Assembly: GCF_958295425.1 (NCBI RefSeq)
Contig: NC_081147.1
Location: 5,849,290-5,913,289, forward strand
Origin: Solea solea
Lineage: Eukaryota; Chordata; Actinopteri; Pleuronectiformes; Soleidae
Reading direction: 5' to 3'
DNA length: 64,000 nucleotides
Positions 23,081 through 34,729 of the stretch are shown in pieces (the first letter of the stretch is position 1; the number at the start of each line of letters is the position of its first letter). The position numbers were made by a program, and so were the translations under genes. The notes beneath the pieces were generated by a model that saw nothing but the letters and a program-made list of their open reading frames with translations, was not told where the DNA came from and did not search any database.

Positions 23081-23544
23081 TGTTAGACCAGGGGTCTCAA
23101 ACTCAAATGACCTGTGGGCCACTGACATCTGGTCAGTCGGGGGCCAGTCGAGTAAAAAAAAAGCCCAACTTTTTTGGGTGGACGTTATGAGCTCAAAATT
23201 ACATATCAATATGCCGTATTAATTCCTTGTTTTATATGTACTCTTGCCTCGTGTGAGCTTTTCTGTCTTTTATCCATTATTCTGTAAAGCACTTTGGCCC
23301 TCTGTGTTTGTTTTGTGCTTTACAAATAAAGTTGGATTGGATCATTTCAAAATATAAGTGCTTGTTTTAATATGCAACAATAAAAAACAACATATTTACG
23401 ATGCAAAATGAATCTTTTAATTTAAAAATAAAAACATATAGACATGACTCGTTACAACTTGATATTGTTTGGAGGAGCACATTCAATCGATTGGAGGGCC
23501 ACATGTGGCCCCCGGGCCGGCAGTTTGAGACCCCTGTGTTAGAC
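23081..23544. mobile_element. hAT MITE with exact 8-bp target-site duplication
   Basis: The element spans 23089-23536 and begins CAGGGGTCTCAAACTC and ends CAGTTTGAGACCCCTG. These are near-perfect terminal inverted repeats. TGTTAGAC is duplicated exactly on both sides (23081-23088 and 23537-23544); 8-bp duplications define the hAT superfamily. There is no transposase, so it was mobilised in trans. Inner subterminal parts (GTGGGCCACTG and GGGCCACATGTGG) are also partly complementary. The centre contains a LINE tail. Confidence 0.92.
23203..23346 (+). mobile_element. LINE 3'-tail segment inside the hAT MITE
   Basis: TGTAAAGCACTTTGG ... GTGCTTTACAAATAAAGTTG then GATTGGAT is the typical 3' end of teleost L2/CR1-like elements. 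It sits in the middle of the MITE. TCAAAAT occurs at about 23193 and 23347 and may be the duplicated target of a secondary insertion. Alternatively, the MITE may carry this segment as part of its normal interior. Confidence 0.5.
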
Positions 23545-23829
23545 GTTGCCCTGCTACAACACACCTGATTCAAATAAATGTGCCGGGTTTTTTTTGCAGG
23601 CTTTTGCAGAGCTTGATGAAGGGCTGACCATTTGAGAGAGATTGAGAAACACTGCAATAAGGTACACAATTTAGAATAGTTAATACCTACAATAACTAAT
23701 ATTATTGATAAGTTGGATTTATGGAGTTCCTGCTGTTTACGTTTTGCATTTTAAAGCAGTTGGCATTTGAAATGTTGCATTACTACATTATTTTTCTCTT
23801 TGCTTTTCCTCTTCTTTTAATTATCTAGT
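23545..23829. other. No gene seen
   Basis: Short AT-rich stretch between the MITE and the degenerate array. Confidence 0.55.
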
Positions 23830-24415
23830 GAAATCCCATGAGTAGATAATTATTGTTATTGAGTAAATAAAACTTGACCTATTAATTGTAATTGTTAGTC
23901 ATTGGAACTGGTGATTAACTAATCATTAGTCCTGGGCAGTTTCTGAGTACCTACTGATCAAATGTCGTGAGTAGGTCATCAGCAGGTAATGACTTGTTGA
24001 TGAGTAACTAATCATTAACTAGCAGTTTGGTCAGTTCCTGAAACCGGTGGGTGTATAAAGGTTATTATTAGTTAAGGCTCAGTTACTGTTACACATACCA
24101 TTAGGATGTAATCAGTCGGTCATGAATTGATGATTAGTTAACAATACGTTACTATCCGCTAACCAATGGCATTTGTTGGTAATTGACAGGTTAAGATTAG
24201 TAAATGAGTAAATAGTCATTAACTTACAAAGTAATATTTATTTGAACTGATGATAAGTTAACAGTATTTGGTGAATATATGCTAATCAAGTAGTTAAATA
24301 TTAAATATAAAAGAGTAGCTAATCATTAACTTATAAAGTAATGGTCCGTCTGTTATTGAGCATCTGTTAATCGATGGCATGAGTAGGTAATCAGTATGAG
24401 CTTGGTCTTGTTAGT
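23830..24415. repeat. Degenerate tandem array rich in TAATCATTAACT
   Basis: For nearly 600 bp, variants of GAGTAACTAATCATTAAC, GATGATTAGTTAACA and GAGTAGGTAATCAGTA recur without a fixed period. The pattern is that of an old satellite or minisatellite in which units have drifted. It contains many TTAA, TTAAC and TAATCA cores. No open frame crosses it. Confidence 0.7.
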
Positions 24416-27058
24416 TAGAGTGGTAAAACTTCACTTTTCTATAGTTCTCTGCTGCAGCCACAGGTTTTCCTTCAGCTTGTGTTCAGTTTCCTTGAGTCTT
24501 TATCTTCTCCTTTCAGGCTACAAACTAGCCTCTCCATAAAGGCTTAACATACCCAAAAGAAAACCTTAAAAATACCTCTAACTGTGGTTGAAAGTCAATA
24601 ATCAACTTTCAAACTAAAATGCAAACTTTCACTGAGCTTTGCTGTGTGGGCAGATAAAACACATTTACATCTAAAAGATGTCTCTGGTTAGCTGTCGTGT
24701 TACCATTCTTTGTTATTCCTTAAATTAGTGCAGGCGAAACTGAAAGTGAACCACACTGGAGGATCACACACATGTGGGTGTGTGTATTACCCATTTTAAA
24801 AAAGTTGACAAACAACAACTTGTTGCCTCCTTTCACATTTCTGCTTTTCACATAAACAAAAGAACATTTGTTGGAGTGTGAAAGGACTGTTATTAACCCG
24901 ACACACTCCAGCAGACAGAGACAAACAAGCCTTTAATGTAGATAATGTAGACAAGCCAAATGCAATGTCGACATAATAAAGAGCTGTCTTATCTCTCTCA
25001 TCTCTCTTCAATGCAGCGCCGGCACTATGAATTAGTTTGACATGCCGCACCCTGAGATAAGTGCGTCACTTTATAATAATAACCCCAGATTCAAAAGATT
25101 CCCTCTGCCTGATTCGTTCAAAGCTGTGTCACATATTTGAGCAGATGTTTTCTTTTTTTTTTTTCTTTCACACTTTGTTATTTCCAACAATAGAGAGACA
25201 CAGTGTTTCCATGCGGTGATGAAACAATGGAGGATTTCTTTGTGATGTGTCATGGCGGTGCTGCGTTTTCATGCTTCTCATTTTAATGAGGCTGCAATTA
25301 CCTTGCAAATAGGTTATGTTGGCTTCATCTCCCTTCAGGCTGTGCACATCGCAATTCACCAACATGTCCAACGACGCTCTTTTATTCTGAGGTCTACATG
25401 AGCTTATTCTCTTTTGCGATGGAACGCTGTGTCAGATTAGGCAATCACAGGGCCACAAAAACATTCCGTGACTGTACTGACATTACACACCATGGCCCAC
25501 AAATGAGAAGCAAAATACTCTTGGATTAAAGCGTCAGCGATAGGTCATAGTCATCTTCAGGAATTATGATGTTTGAAGACATTTTACCTCTTTTATAATA
25601 GGCTTATTCAGTTCTGTCTAACTGGTGGGAAAAAAAAAATGCTTCTGAACGCTGGATACCTGTGTTGAGTGTCGATATGTAACAATGCCTGTCATTCAAC
25701 TCCTGATCCAGTTTCAGGTTGTTAGTGTCACGTGGGTCAAGGTGCTAAAAAAGGGCATAAATGTCACTTGAGAGACATGGTCTGCTGTAAGTGTTGGAGT
25801 ATCCCTGTATTGTTCTGTGGATGAGTAATCCTCATTAATCCTTATTGGAAGAGAGGGCTGAGGAATAGCAATGTAGGAAAATGGTGGAAAGCAGAGCTCG
25901 GCTTCACAGGAGCTTTGCTGGTTCAGTCTCATTCTTTGAACACTCATTCATCGAACAACACAGCTGGACTCCAGCATAAACCACTTTGACACCCTGACTC
26001 AGGTGAAACCAACAACCTGAAACAGGGTCAGGGGTTGAATGACCTGCATTTTTTGATGACAATCCTCTAGACAGCTAGAGAGAAGCAATTTTTTACTGCT
26101 GCTAATGTTCTAGATCGTGGGATGTTTCTGAAGAAGAAACACCCCCTGACCTCACAAACCCCCTGTTCAGGACTGAAAGATGGCTGCCAAATTTAAACAT
26201 TATTTTCCTGCACATGTTGTACAAATGTAATATTTCCAACGGTTTGCAATTGTGAAAAAGATGATTTCTGGGAGAGCAAGGTGAATTGACATTACAATGG
26301 CGAAACATTTTTATATTTCCAACTTCTAAACTGGAATGTGGTAAACTTGGAGGTGACATCACTTCCATTTCTGACTTCCGAAGTAAATCCAAGGCATTGC
26401 CGTTGTGTTTGTGTTCATGGCCTCTTTCTTGTTGCCTATAAGGAACGAAGAAGAATACAATGGTAAAAAAAGTCATGTAATTACTCCACTGTTTTTGCAT
26501 TAATTTTCCTTTCACTGGTCATAATTTGACACAGCTCATTTCACCAGTGCAGTGCTGAAGTAAACTTTGTGCCTGACAGAGCAACAGATGCCTTCAGCGT
26601 TGTCTCACACAGAGATGAAGGGAGCATGAGGGTGGAGTAGTTGTTGGGCTCCATAATACAGAGATATCAGCGTGTGTACGCACAGCGCTGTATGGGTATG
26701 AAGTAATGAGGCATATGTGGGGGAGCTGAGGAAAGACTCCAACAGTGTGGGGGCATGTCGTGCTGTACAAAAAAACAAAACAAAAAACTTAACAGGACAA
26801 ACACACTGATGATGCCACAGCTTCCTGTTTGCACTTGTTTCCGACTATAGCTTTTATTCTGCCACTTTTAGCGTCCTGAGCTGTGCTATAGTTCCACAGA
26901 CCATATACTCACAGTGAATGATTTGCAGAATAGGTAAAACTTCACTTGGAACATGCTTCTTTGTAGATTCAACATGTTTACGATACAATACAGTAGTACT
27001 TTAAAACATCACCTTTCACATTTCATGCATATAATAACGCATAATTCTAGTCCTAGTC
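24416..27058. other. No gene seen
   Basis: Unique-looking sequence. The longest frame (137 codons, minus strand, 26102-26515) has no motif I recognise. The block 25260-25520 is complex and could be conserved non-coding DNA. A short poly-T tract lies at about 25147-25163 with no duplication around it. Confidence 0.5.
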
Positions 27059-27910
27059 AAAAGAAGCTTTATTTTTTTTTTTTTAAAACCTGTCCTGTCC
27101 AGTACCCAGGACATGTAATATGATTGACTGCATGCCTTTTGGTGTCGGACAGATTTGATATGTGCAGGACGAGTCTGGGATACTCGGAACTGCAGTATTT
27201 TTATTTATTCGTTTTATGATTATGTGTTGCGGGCAGCCGGACCGGACAGGGGGACAGGGAGTGGACTGACAAGGAGATGGGGAGTGAGCGGGGAGGAGGA
27301 AGGGAGGGGGAGTGAGAGAGAGAGAGAGAAAGAGAGGGAGAAAAAAGAAGAGAGAAAGAGATCGAGAGGGAGAGAGAGTGAGAGAGAGAGAGAGCAAGGT
27401 GGACAACAGTATAATACATGGGTTAGTACCATTAAATTGAAATTATATAAAGTAGACAGAACATACCTGATAAGACAGAACCTAGACAACTTAAGGATGA
27501 CATTAGTGTGTTAGTAACAGGTTAATAACATTAAACAGTTGAAATTATTTAGCGTATACAGAGCAGGAGAGGCCCACAGCCACCACCCCCAGGATAGCAA
27601 CACATCCATCCCGCAGGGGGCCAGTCGGAGGAATGCGGGGGGAAAGCCCCCCCGACCCAAGGTCGACCCGAGGGGGCCGACTGGGACAAGACCACGGACA
27701 GAGGCCGAACCACCCCACACCCAGGCAGGCCGCAGAGGCCCAGGGTCCCCGCACCCAGAGCCCGCCAGCGCCCAAGGGCAGGGCCAGCCCACCACCGGGG
27801 GGAGCAGAGCCCCCCCAGACCGCCCACCAGGGAGGCACGGTCATCATGTGATGGTCCCACCCCCCGACCCCCCATCAGCTCAGCCACACCCTGAAAAAAG
27901 AAGCTTTATT
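27059..27910 (-). mobile_element. 5'-truncated LINE-type retroposon with 15-bp TSD
   Basis: AAAAGAAGCTTTATT occurs exactly at 27059-27073 and 27896-27910. Between them the plus strand begins with poly-T and ends in GC-rich DNA, so the insert is a minus-strand retroposon with a poly(A) tail. The reconstructed target TTTATT/AAC resembles the TTTT/AA preference of L1-type endonucleases. Read in sense, the body has a 350-bp GC-rich block (27545-27893), an AT-rich segment, a long CT-rich tract and a 3' end GGACAGGACAGGTTTTA. Overlapping frames (150 codons on plus; 94-112 on minus) are compositional. The parent family is not identified. Confidence 0.85.
27297..27396. repeat. (GA)n purine tract inside the retroposon
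   Basis: About 100 bp of GAGAGA/AAGAGA on the plus strand (CT-rich in the element's sense direction). A polypurine-polypyrimidine tract of this length can adopt triplex DNA, a general property not shown here. The low-complexity open frames on both strands across it are artefacts. Confidence 0.85.
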
Positions 27911-29929
27911 AACGGTAGCATTGTTGACCACATTGTCCCTACCAAAGACAGGGCAAAGTGTGCGAATGCTGTGAGAGGAGAGCAAGAGTGAGCAATTTTA
28001 CGAGCATTAGTGAACGCATCACAGCCGAGCAGAAATATTTCTGCGAGTCACAGAGGAGACGAGAGACAGAGTGCAGGTGATGTGCTGTTCTAACGACACA
28101 GCGGTGAGTTTTTAGGGCCCATGCCAATTTATTAAAGATTGTGGACCAGAAAAGACAGACCAGGATCTGAAGTTTAAACACTTTATTATAAAAAGTACAA
28201 ACAAACAAAAATAGAACTGCAACACTGTGGAAATCAAACAAAAATAACAAAAAGTGGCCTGCACTACTGTTTTTTTTAACCACCCAGATCAAATTAAGTT
28301 AGCTATGTTGATATATTGATAGAGGCACACTAAAATTTGATGTAATGTAATGTAAATTAAACATTTTTAACTGTTTGAACTTTTATTTAAAATCCAAACA
28401 CGATTGGAAGCTGATTGGCTACAGGACAGGTGAGTCATAATGGCTGGAATCTGCAATGATCCTGGAAGTGTAGTGTCAACATATCCTGAAATTGAGATGA
28501 TCACAAAACATAATAATTTCATAATTATTGAAACATGTGATCAAATTATCTAGTAAATTAATCGTGAAATTAAACTCAGCGTTCATGTAATTGAATTGTT
28601 AGATAAAAATTAAACGAGCAAATAAATTGGTAAATACAGAAGCTGATGAGTTAATTTAATACTAATAACACAATTAGAAGAAGAATATTCAGACTGATTC
28701 ATCTTCATTAAAAATCAATTGTAGTTCACGCTCAGAAGCTCCTCAAATAAATTCTATCACTGTTGGAAACCTCTGATCAATAATGTGAAGCAAGCGCAGA
28801 ATGTGAATAAAACGTAGCTAATTAGGAAGTAAGAATATATTTAATAGCTACGAGGCGATGATGCTGCTGGTTGCAAAATTAACTCTAGTCTATGGGAAAA
28901 AGAGCTTCTGCTTCTCACTTGATTTAAAATGTCAGTAAACATTTTCCTGAGGAGGTAATGGTCTCAATGGCTAGTTTCGGCTCTTTAACAGAACATGATG
29001 TTAATTTTGTAAATGATGTTCCCATTTAAAGGAAGATGGATGTTAATATGAGTTGGCACATGAGTGACAAAAAAAAGAAAACAAAAACTTAAAAGCATAA
29101 GAAGTGAAAGCCATCTGCACCCTCTCCAATCACTGTTCTACAATAATTTATGTGTGTAATTTATTTGTCCTTAATTTATTTAGTTACTGATTTTTTAATC
29201 ATTATCTTTGTTATTTACTCTTGCACTCAATCTGTTCATCTGGCTGCTGTAAACCTACGAGAGATGGGAGGGACATTGGACAGAAGATTACCACGTGGGC
29301 TAATGACCATGTTGACATGAGTCATGTTGTATTTGCTCTACTTGTTGACAAGTTTGTCAAATCAAATAAACTGCACTACCATCTTAATCAAGACAATATC
29401 AAAAAATGAAAAGTTAAACAAATCTAAAAACATGTTTTTGCTTTTTCAGTATTAAGTAATGGAAAACCAGTGTAGACTGGTGAGGCAACATGGCACTTGT
29501 ATCCATTGGAAATTAAATCTACAAAACAACAAAGCATGCAAAAAGTGAGGATCTACAGAGTTTCTAAAACAGCTATAAATCTAATGTGTTTGGAGTCAGC
29601 AAATTGAATACACAGTCACTTTATTATTTCAATTGTAGCTCCATGTCATAGACAAGTCATCTTTTTTTCAGAATAAATCCAGAGAATCTGTCCACAAAAA
29701 TGATGTCAAATATCTGCGGTGCATCCAGGGAAACAATCTACATGGCTGTTTCACGTGTGTGTGTGTGTTTGTCTCAGGGGGGTTGGAGGCTGTCTTTGTG
29801 ACATTTTCATGCAGGAGCAGGGTGTTGTACTTTGTTTTTTTAATATGTGGTCTACAATGAGCTGTTAAGTTATTAGAAACACAGCACTGGTCAAGGTCGA
29901 TTACCCTCTGAGCAAAATGCGTTATTTTT
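27911..29929. other. No gene seen; possible LINE tail scrap
   Basis: The 117-codon minus-strand frame at 27939-28292 has no motif. Around 29150-29270, TTGCACTCAATCTGTTCATCTG followed by GCTGCTGTAAAC resembles the 3' untranslated part of L2/Rex-like LINEs, but no terminus is seen. The rest is very AT-rich. Confidence 0.5.
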
Positions 29930-30560
29930 CAATAACCAAAAGTGTTGGAAATTGTTCAGAAGCTTGGGTTCTGTGTGTTTTCAGCAGGCCTTACAATTGG
30001 ATGGAGACCACATTGCCCTTTGTTCAAAGACCAAGAGGACCATAAAACTAATATCTCAGATCCTCCAGACATCAGTGTAAAACCCACCTCACTTCCTTCT
30101 CTTCTCTTCTCTTCATTAGACCCTCTTCTCAGCCCAGGCCCTCTGGCTGGAGGAAGGACACCAAGGGCCAGACATCAGCTCTCAAACTGAAGGCCCTTCA
30201 GTACAGAGTTAAACAAGCTCCCAGCAACAAGAGAACCCTCTCTGCTGATCTCCAACCAGACCTGCTCTTAGCAGCCTGTTATCCTCCAATCAGAGGCAGT
30301 GACACCAGAGCCCACCTAAAGATCAACCAAGGATCCAGAGCCAAGTTAGCTCCAACTAGCCAACTTTGTAAGGAGTAAACTGAAATATGGTCAACCATCT
30401 ACTATCTCTGGACCAACGGACAGCACCTCTGAAGGACATTTCTTGCATCTTTCAAGGACATAACATCACTGGGCCTAGCATTGCATTACATAAATTGGCT
30501 AAGCATAGATGTGAAATGTTGTATTGAGCTTACTCGCTTACACACAGTGTTTTTGTTTTG
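29930..30560. other. Unclassified block of higher complexity
   Basis: Less AT-rich than its surroundings, with no microsatellite and no long open frame (82 codons at most). Phrases such as CCAATCAGAGGCAGTGACACC and CAAGTTAGCTCCAACTAGCC look repeat-derived, perhaps LTR or LINE untranslated sequence, but I cannot place them. Confidence 0.35.
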
Positions 30561-30818
30561 TCTAGATTTAGGTTAATCTGATGTTAGTGATGTCCATTCA
30601 TGAGACTGAATCAGTGAATTGGCTATCTTTTCACATCTTCTGAAGGGCGGTGCTCTGAGGAACTTTATTAAGTAAAGTCATTCATATATTAATAGTATTA
30701 ATGTATGGAATTGATTGAGGCATAATTAGAAGCTTCTAAAACAACTAAATGTTTCAATTAAGGTTCAGAGAAAAACCATTCAATATGCAAACTCTTCACA
30801 GAAAGCTGGGAAACAACC
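30561..30818. other. No gene seen
   Basis: Short AT-rich stretch with no structure seen. Confidence 0.5.
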
Positions 30819-31155
30819 GGCCCTCATTTATCATAGCGTACAATCAAATCTCACGTCAGCTCAAGGTGTACGCAATTTTCAAATCATAGTGGACTCGCAG
30901 TGCATTGTGTGGATAATGTCAGCTCACACAGAGGTTCCCAGACAGTTACATATAAATTATATACTGCATGCAAAATGCAGAATTTTATGGTCTCAAAATT
31001 ATGAATATATGGGGGCATGGCATTGAAATGACACCCATTTTCAGCCGCCGCATTTATTAATAGCTGATCACATGTACACCAGGATTGGGTGGCTAACGTT
31101 GATATTTACACATGAATCTGCACCAGTTTCTACGCATGTTTAATATATGACGGCC
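30819..31155. mobile_element. Harbinger-like MITE (GGCCCTCATTTATCA ends)
   Basis: The left end GGCCCTCATTTATCATAGCG and the reverse complement of the right end, GGCCGTCATATATTAAACATG then CGTAG, form diverged terminal inverted repeats. In fish, ends with CTCATTTATCAA and internal TACGCA motifs belong to a common non-autonomous DNA transposon group that I associate with PIF/Harbinger. No clear 3-bp target duplication is visible, so the exact ends are uncertain. Confidence 0.55.
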
Positions 31156-31914
31156 ACTGTTAGGCAACAGTGCTAGCCATATTTTCTCTCCTTCTTCTTC
31201 TAATAAGTTCTGATAGGCTGTACACTAAAAGGCGCAATGCTGCCCTCCACAATTAAAAGAGTCAAATCACATTCCACAATCACATTTCATAATCACATTT
31301 CGCACCAATGCTAGCCTATATCTTGCTAGTAAAAGCTTCTAAAATGTTTAGCATCAAAGCATGACACATGAAGCACACTCATGCTTCAAGGAGTAAAAAA
31401 AGCCAAGAGGAAAAAGAAAAAAAAAGTGTGATATTCCATTTCTTAAATGGACTAACATGTAGCAAAAATATCTGCCTGGTTGTCAGTTAAATCCAACTTA
31501 AGATGGTTCATCAGTAGCAATGATATTGCAAAGTGGTGTTGGGGAGATCAACGTGAAGACCTCAAACACCAAGGAGATGACAATTTGCTGTAAACAAAAA
31601 AACATGCACAGTTGCAGGCTATGCTAACGGCCAGAAGATGAATACATAACTAAGCTGGAAATTATGCTGGAATTTGGATCGCTGCCAAAAATGTAGCAGA
31701 CAAAGAGGAAATTAGCATGTTCACGGTCATTTGTCCTGGAAGTAAATGCAGATTAAACACATTCTATCTACTCAAAAATCCATTTGATCCAAAGAGTAAG
31801 TGGGATTTTTGATTGTTGGGAATGGGGTAATACAGTATTTAACACACACGCACAGACAAAAAGTGACTGGGGAATATATGCAAACAATGTTTACAATTTG
31901 CACCATAGTTTTTG
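31156..31914. other. No gene seen
   Basis: AT-rich; nothing recognisable apart from a few short A-runs. Confidence 0.5.
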
Positions 31915-32232
31915 TAATTTCTTTTGGCTTCTCCCCCTAGGGGTCACCAAAGCGGACCACCGATTTTTTTGTTTTTTCATCCGCATATTTTGATTTGGCA
32001 GCCTTTCCCATTTATCTGGGCTTGGAGCCAGCCCTTGGAGCACACTGGATGTGGCCCCTCTCCATGGCTCAGGTCAATTTTGAGTGTCCAGTTAACCCCG
32101 ATCAATTGGGAACAATGGGGATTGGGTACCTTCCTCAAAGGGACCCCAGCCCTTGACCTGTCAGGATTCGAACCAGCATTGCTCTGGTTATTAGCCAAGT
32201 TCCCTTTCCATTTTGGCAAGCCTGGCCCAGTT
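31915..32232 (-). mobile_element. tRNA-derived SINE with RTE-type 3' tail
   Basis: On the minus strand the head has TTGGCTAATAACCAGAGC (A-box region) and GGTTCGAATCC (an exact B box), then GACAGGTCAAGGGCTGGGGTC. The 3' end, seen on the plus strand as GGCTTCTCCCCCTAGGGGTC then ACCAAAGCGGA, parallels the 3' terminus of the RTE-like LINE at 18316-18360 (GGCTGCTCCCTTCAGGGGTC then GCCACAGCGAA). SINEs commonly borrow the tail of the LINE that mobilises them, so the RTE-like family is the likely partner. Confidence 0.8.
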
Positions 32233-33652
32233 TTTGAACTTTATACAGTATCTATTAAATATTATTGATTTAGTTTGGATTCTTCTGTTGTTTTTTTATG
32301 TATTTGCATACTTTAAGTTTTATTTCATGGTGTTTGTATTTTAGGAGACATTCAAGTTTCATTGTACCTTTGTATATTTACAACAATGTGATTCTGAGTG
32401 AGTAGGTTAAGATAGGAGAACAATTAATTAACACAATTATTCACTTTGTATTTGAGTGAACATACCTTGAGATATTCTCGTGCTTATGTCACAATTGAAG
32501 GGTATATCTCGTATATCTAGTTTCTTCACCTTCCCCCCGAACGTCAACTGGAAATTCTCATTGTGAAAAGTAAAATATTGTGTCACTGCCTTCTGCTGGG
32601 TGGCACTTTGACAACAGCAGGTGCTGCAGTTATGAGGTGGCTTGTTGAGCAAAATATGGTGTTGTTAGCCAGGTAAAGGGTGTTTGAGCAATGAATTTCA
32701 TCACCACAGTGAGCTGTTCAAATTCAATAATGTTAATCTCTGTCCTCTGTCAAGCCACAGTTTCAAAGAACAGACTCAAAGGTCAGGCATGGTTTTAATT
32801 TCAGGCCATAATAAACGACATGGCCACTTGTTTAGTGTGGGAATTAAGGGAAGGGAAACACAACTGCCTATTTCAGTCACAATTTAATATATGGGGTCTT
32901 ATTGTGGACATAAATCACATGACAGGAACACAGGTTTTATTGGCAGTTAAAAAAATAAATAAAAAATATAGTATTTCTTGCCATCTTTTTATTGTAACCA
33001 ATAAAGCACTTGAACACAAATCCTTCACATCCTTCATAGATTAGATTTGAACTGTATTTTTGAATTTTTTTTCACTGTTAATTCATGACACATGTACTAG
33101 CATTTTCCAAAGGCTTCAAAAGCATCCCACAGCCTTGAGGGATGTGACATAAACAGTAGCAGAGAAGTTCCATATCAACACACATGGGGAGTTCCATGCT
33201 GAGGTCACATGACGGTGTTTTCCAAAGTCTACAAAGAAGGCTCCAAGGATGTTACATCATCACTGTTCCATTGTGCAGGGTGCTCCTACAGAGATTTTAT
33301 GAGGATGCATGTGTGTGTATCCTCAGTGCAGCATATCCGTACCCATAATCATACCCGTAATTGTTTGTTTAAATAAGAGAAAAAAGTGCATTCAATTTAA
33401 GTTGTCCATTATTGTAAGGACATGTTCAGGTGTATGAAGGCAATAACAATAAGAAAGAAAAACGATCCTGATGACAGTAACAACATATAAGCATAAATTA
33501 AAAACCAAGAAAGGAAAAATAAAAGGAATGAGGTGAAAAAAAAAAAAAAGTGTGATTTTCATATATTTACAGAATAGTGTTCCAATTTCCAATTGAGCCA
33601 GGAAACTAATTGAGTTTATGCATCCTTAAAACAGATGTGTTCAGGATTAAGG
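32233..33652. other. No gene seen
   Basis: Unique AT-rich DNA with a poly(A) run at about 33537-33549. I see no duplication flanking the run. Confidence 0.5.
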
Positions 33653-33866
33653 CTCATTCACTCACTCATCTTCTACTACTTTGTCCACATGAAGGTCACA
33701 GTGGGCACTGGTGCCAATCCCAGCTGACACGGGCAAAAAGCAGGGTACATCCTGGTCGCCAGTCCATCACAAGGCAAACAACCATCTACTCTCACACCTA
33801 TAGTTAATTTAGAGTGTCCAATTTGCCTAATCCACAAACCTGCATGAGTTTGGACTGTGGGTACTG
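33653..33866 (-). mobile_element. tRNA-headed SINE, truncated head
   Basis: The plus strand carries CACTGGTGCCAATCCCAGCTG, AGCAGGGTACATCCTGG, CGCCAGTCCATCACAAGGC and TTTGGACTGTGGG. This is the same family as 17538-17835. The copy stops after the GGACTGTGGG block, so the tRNA head is missing. Confidence 0.7.
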
Positions 33867-34000
33867 CAAAGGCTACTACACCTTCCATTTCACCCAGATT
33901 AAGGTTCACTGTTACAAAATACATTTCTTGTCAGAGTCTAACAATGAACAGTGAACAGTATACATTAGTTATTTTTCATTTGCATATGCTTGTTTTAAGT

Positions 34001-34318
34001 GACATGGTGGTGGTGCGGGGACTAGCCTTGTAGCCTCACAGCAAGATGTTAACCATTTCAACTGAGGGCCTTTCTGTGTGGAGCTTGCATTTTCTACCAG
34101 TGTGTGAGCATGGGTTTTCCCCGGGTATTGTGACTTCCTCCCGCAGTCCAAAAATATGCAGATAGGCTAATTAGACACTGTTTTTCACCTCTGTTGGTCC
34201 TGTGATGGACTGGCAACCTGTCCAGGGTGTACTCTGCCTTAAGCCCTATATCAGCTGGGATTGGCTCCAGCCCCCAATGACCCTCATGTGGAGGATAAAG
34301 TAGACAGTAGATGGTAGA
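34001..34318 (+). mobile_element. tRNA-headed SINE, near full length
   Basis: Reads forward: GACATGGTGGTGGTGCGG (head), CTCACAGCAAG, GGCCTTTCTGTGTGGAGCTTGC, GACTTCCTCCCGCAGTCCAAA, TGTGATGGACTGGCAACCTG, then CAGCTGGGATTGGCTCCAGC. It ends in AGTAGATGG. It lies 134 bp from the opposite-strand copy at 33653-33866, so the two form an imperfect inverted pair. Confidence 0.75.
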
Positions 34319-34520
34319 AAGTCTTTCTGCGCTTGTCCCTTGTCTGTTTCTTTACTATGGAAGGATCCTTGACTTTGAGAGACACCCCAATGTGCCAATA
34401 CCTTATGCAACTTCACTATAAACAAGCCCTGTCCCTTTAAGTATAAATGCAGCACTGATGCAATTACTGGTGGCTTTAGCAAATAGTCCAGTGCAGGCTA
34501 CTGATGTAAGTCACAGGCCT

Positions 34521-34521
<1 letters not shown>

Positions 34522-34561
<40 letters not shown>
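34522..34561. repeat. (GT)20 microsatellite
   Basis: Uninterrupted dinucleotide repeat of 40 bases. Its purity and length make it likely to be length-polymorphic. Confidence 0.95.
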
Positions 34562-34563
<2 letters not shown>

Positions 34564-34729
34564 CACAGTCCTGGAGCCTCAGTACAAGTCAGCAAAAATA
34601 ATTCACTTGCACTGATAGAAGAAAGCGCAGCAGCATGCATTCATAATAAGAAGAATGGATGTGCAGGGCCTGTCCCCTCCACCCTGTGCTCCAGAATACA
34701 GTATAAATGACTGGCTTTTCTCATTCTGT

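Noticed and set aside
27155..27514. 119-codon charged frame (Glu/Arg repeats) and serine/leucine-rich antisense frames
   Set aside because: Direct translation of a GA/CT simple repeat, not a gene.
27539..27991. 150-codon proline-rich frame and overlapping glycine/leucine-rich minus frames
   Set aside because: They arise from GC-rich composition inside a retroposon and extend past its boundary; no domain is recognisable on either strand.
31921..32219. tRNA gene on the minus strand, because of an exact GGTTCGAATCC B box
   Set aside because: No cloverleaf could be drawn; the box lies in a SINE head with the SINE body and tail following.
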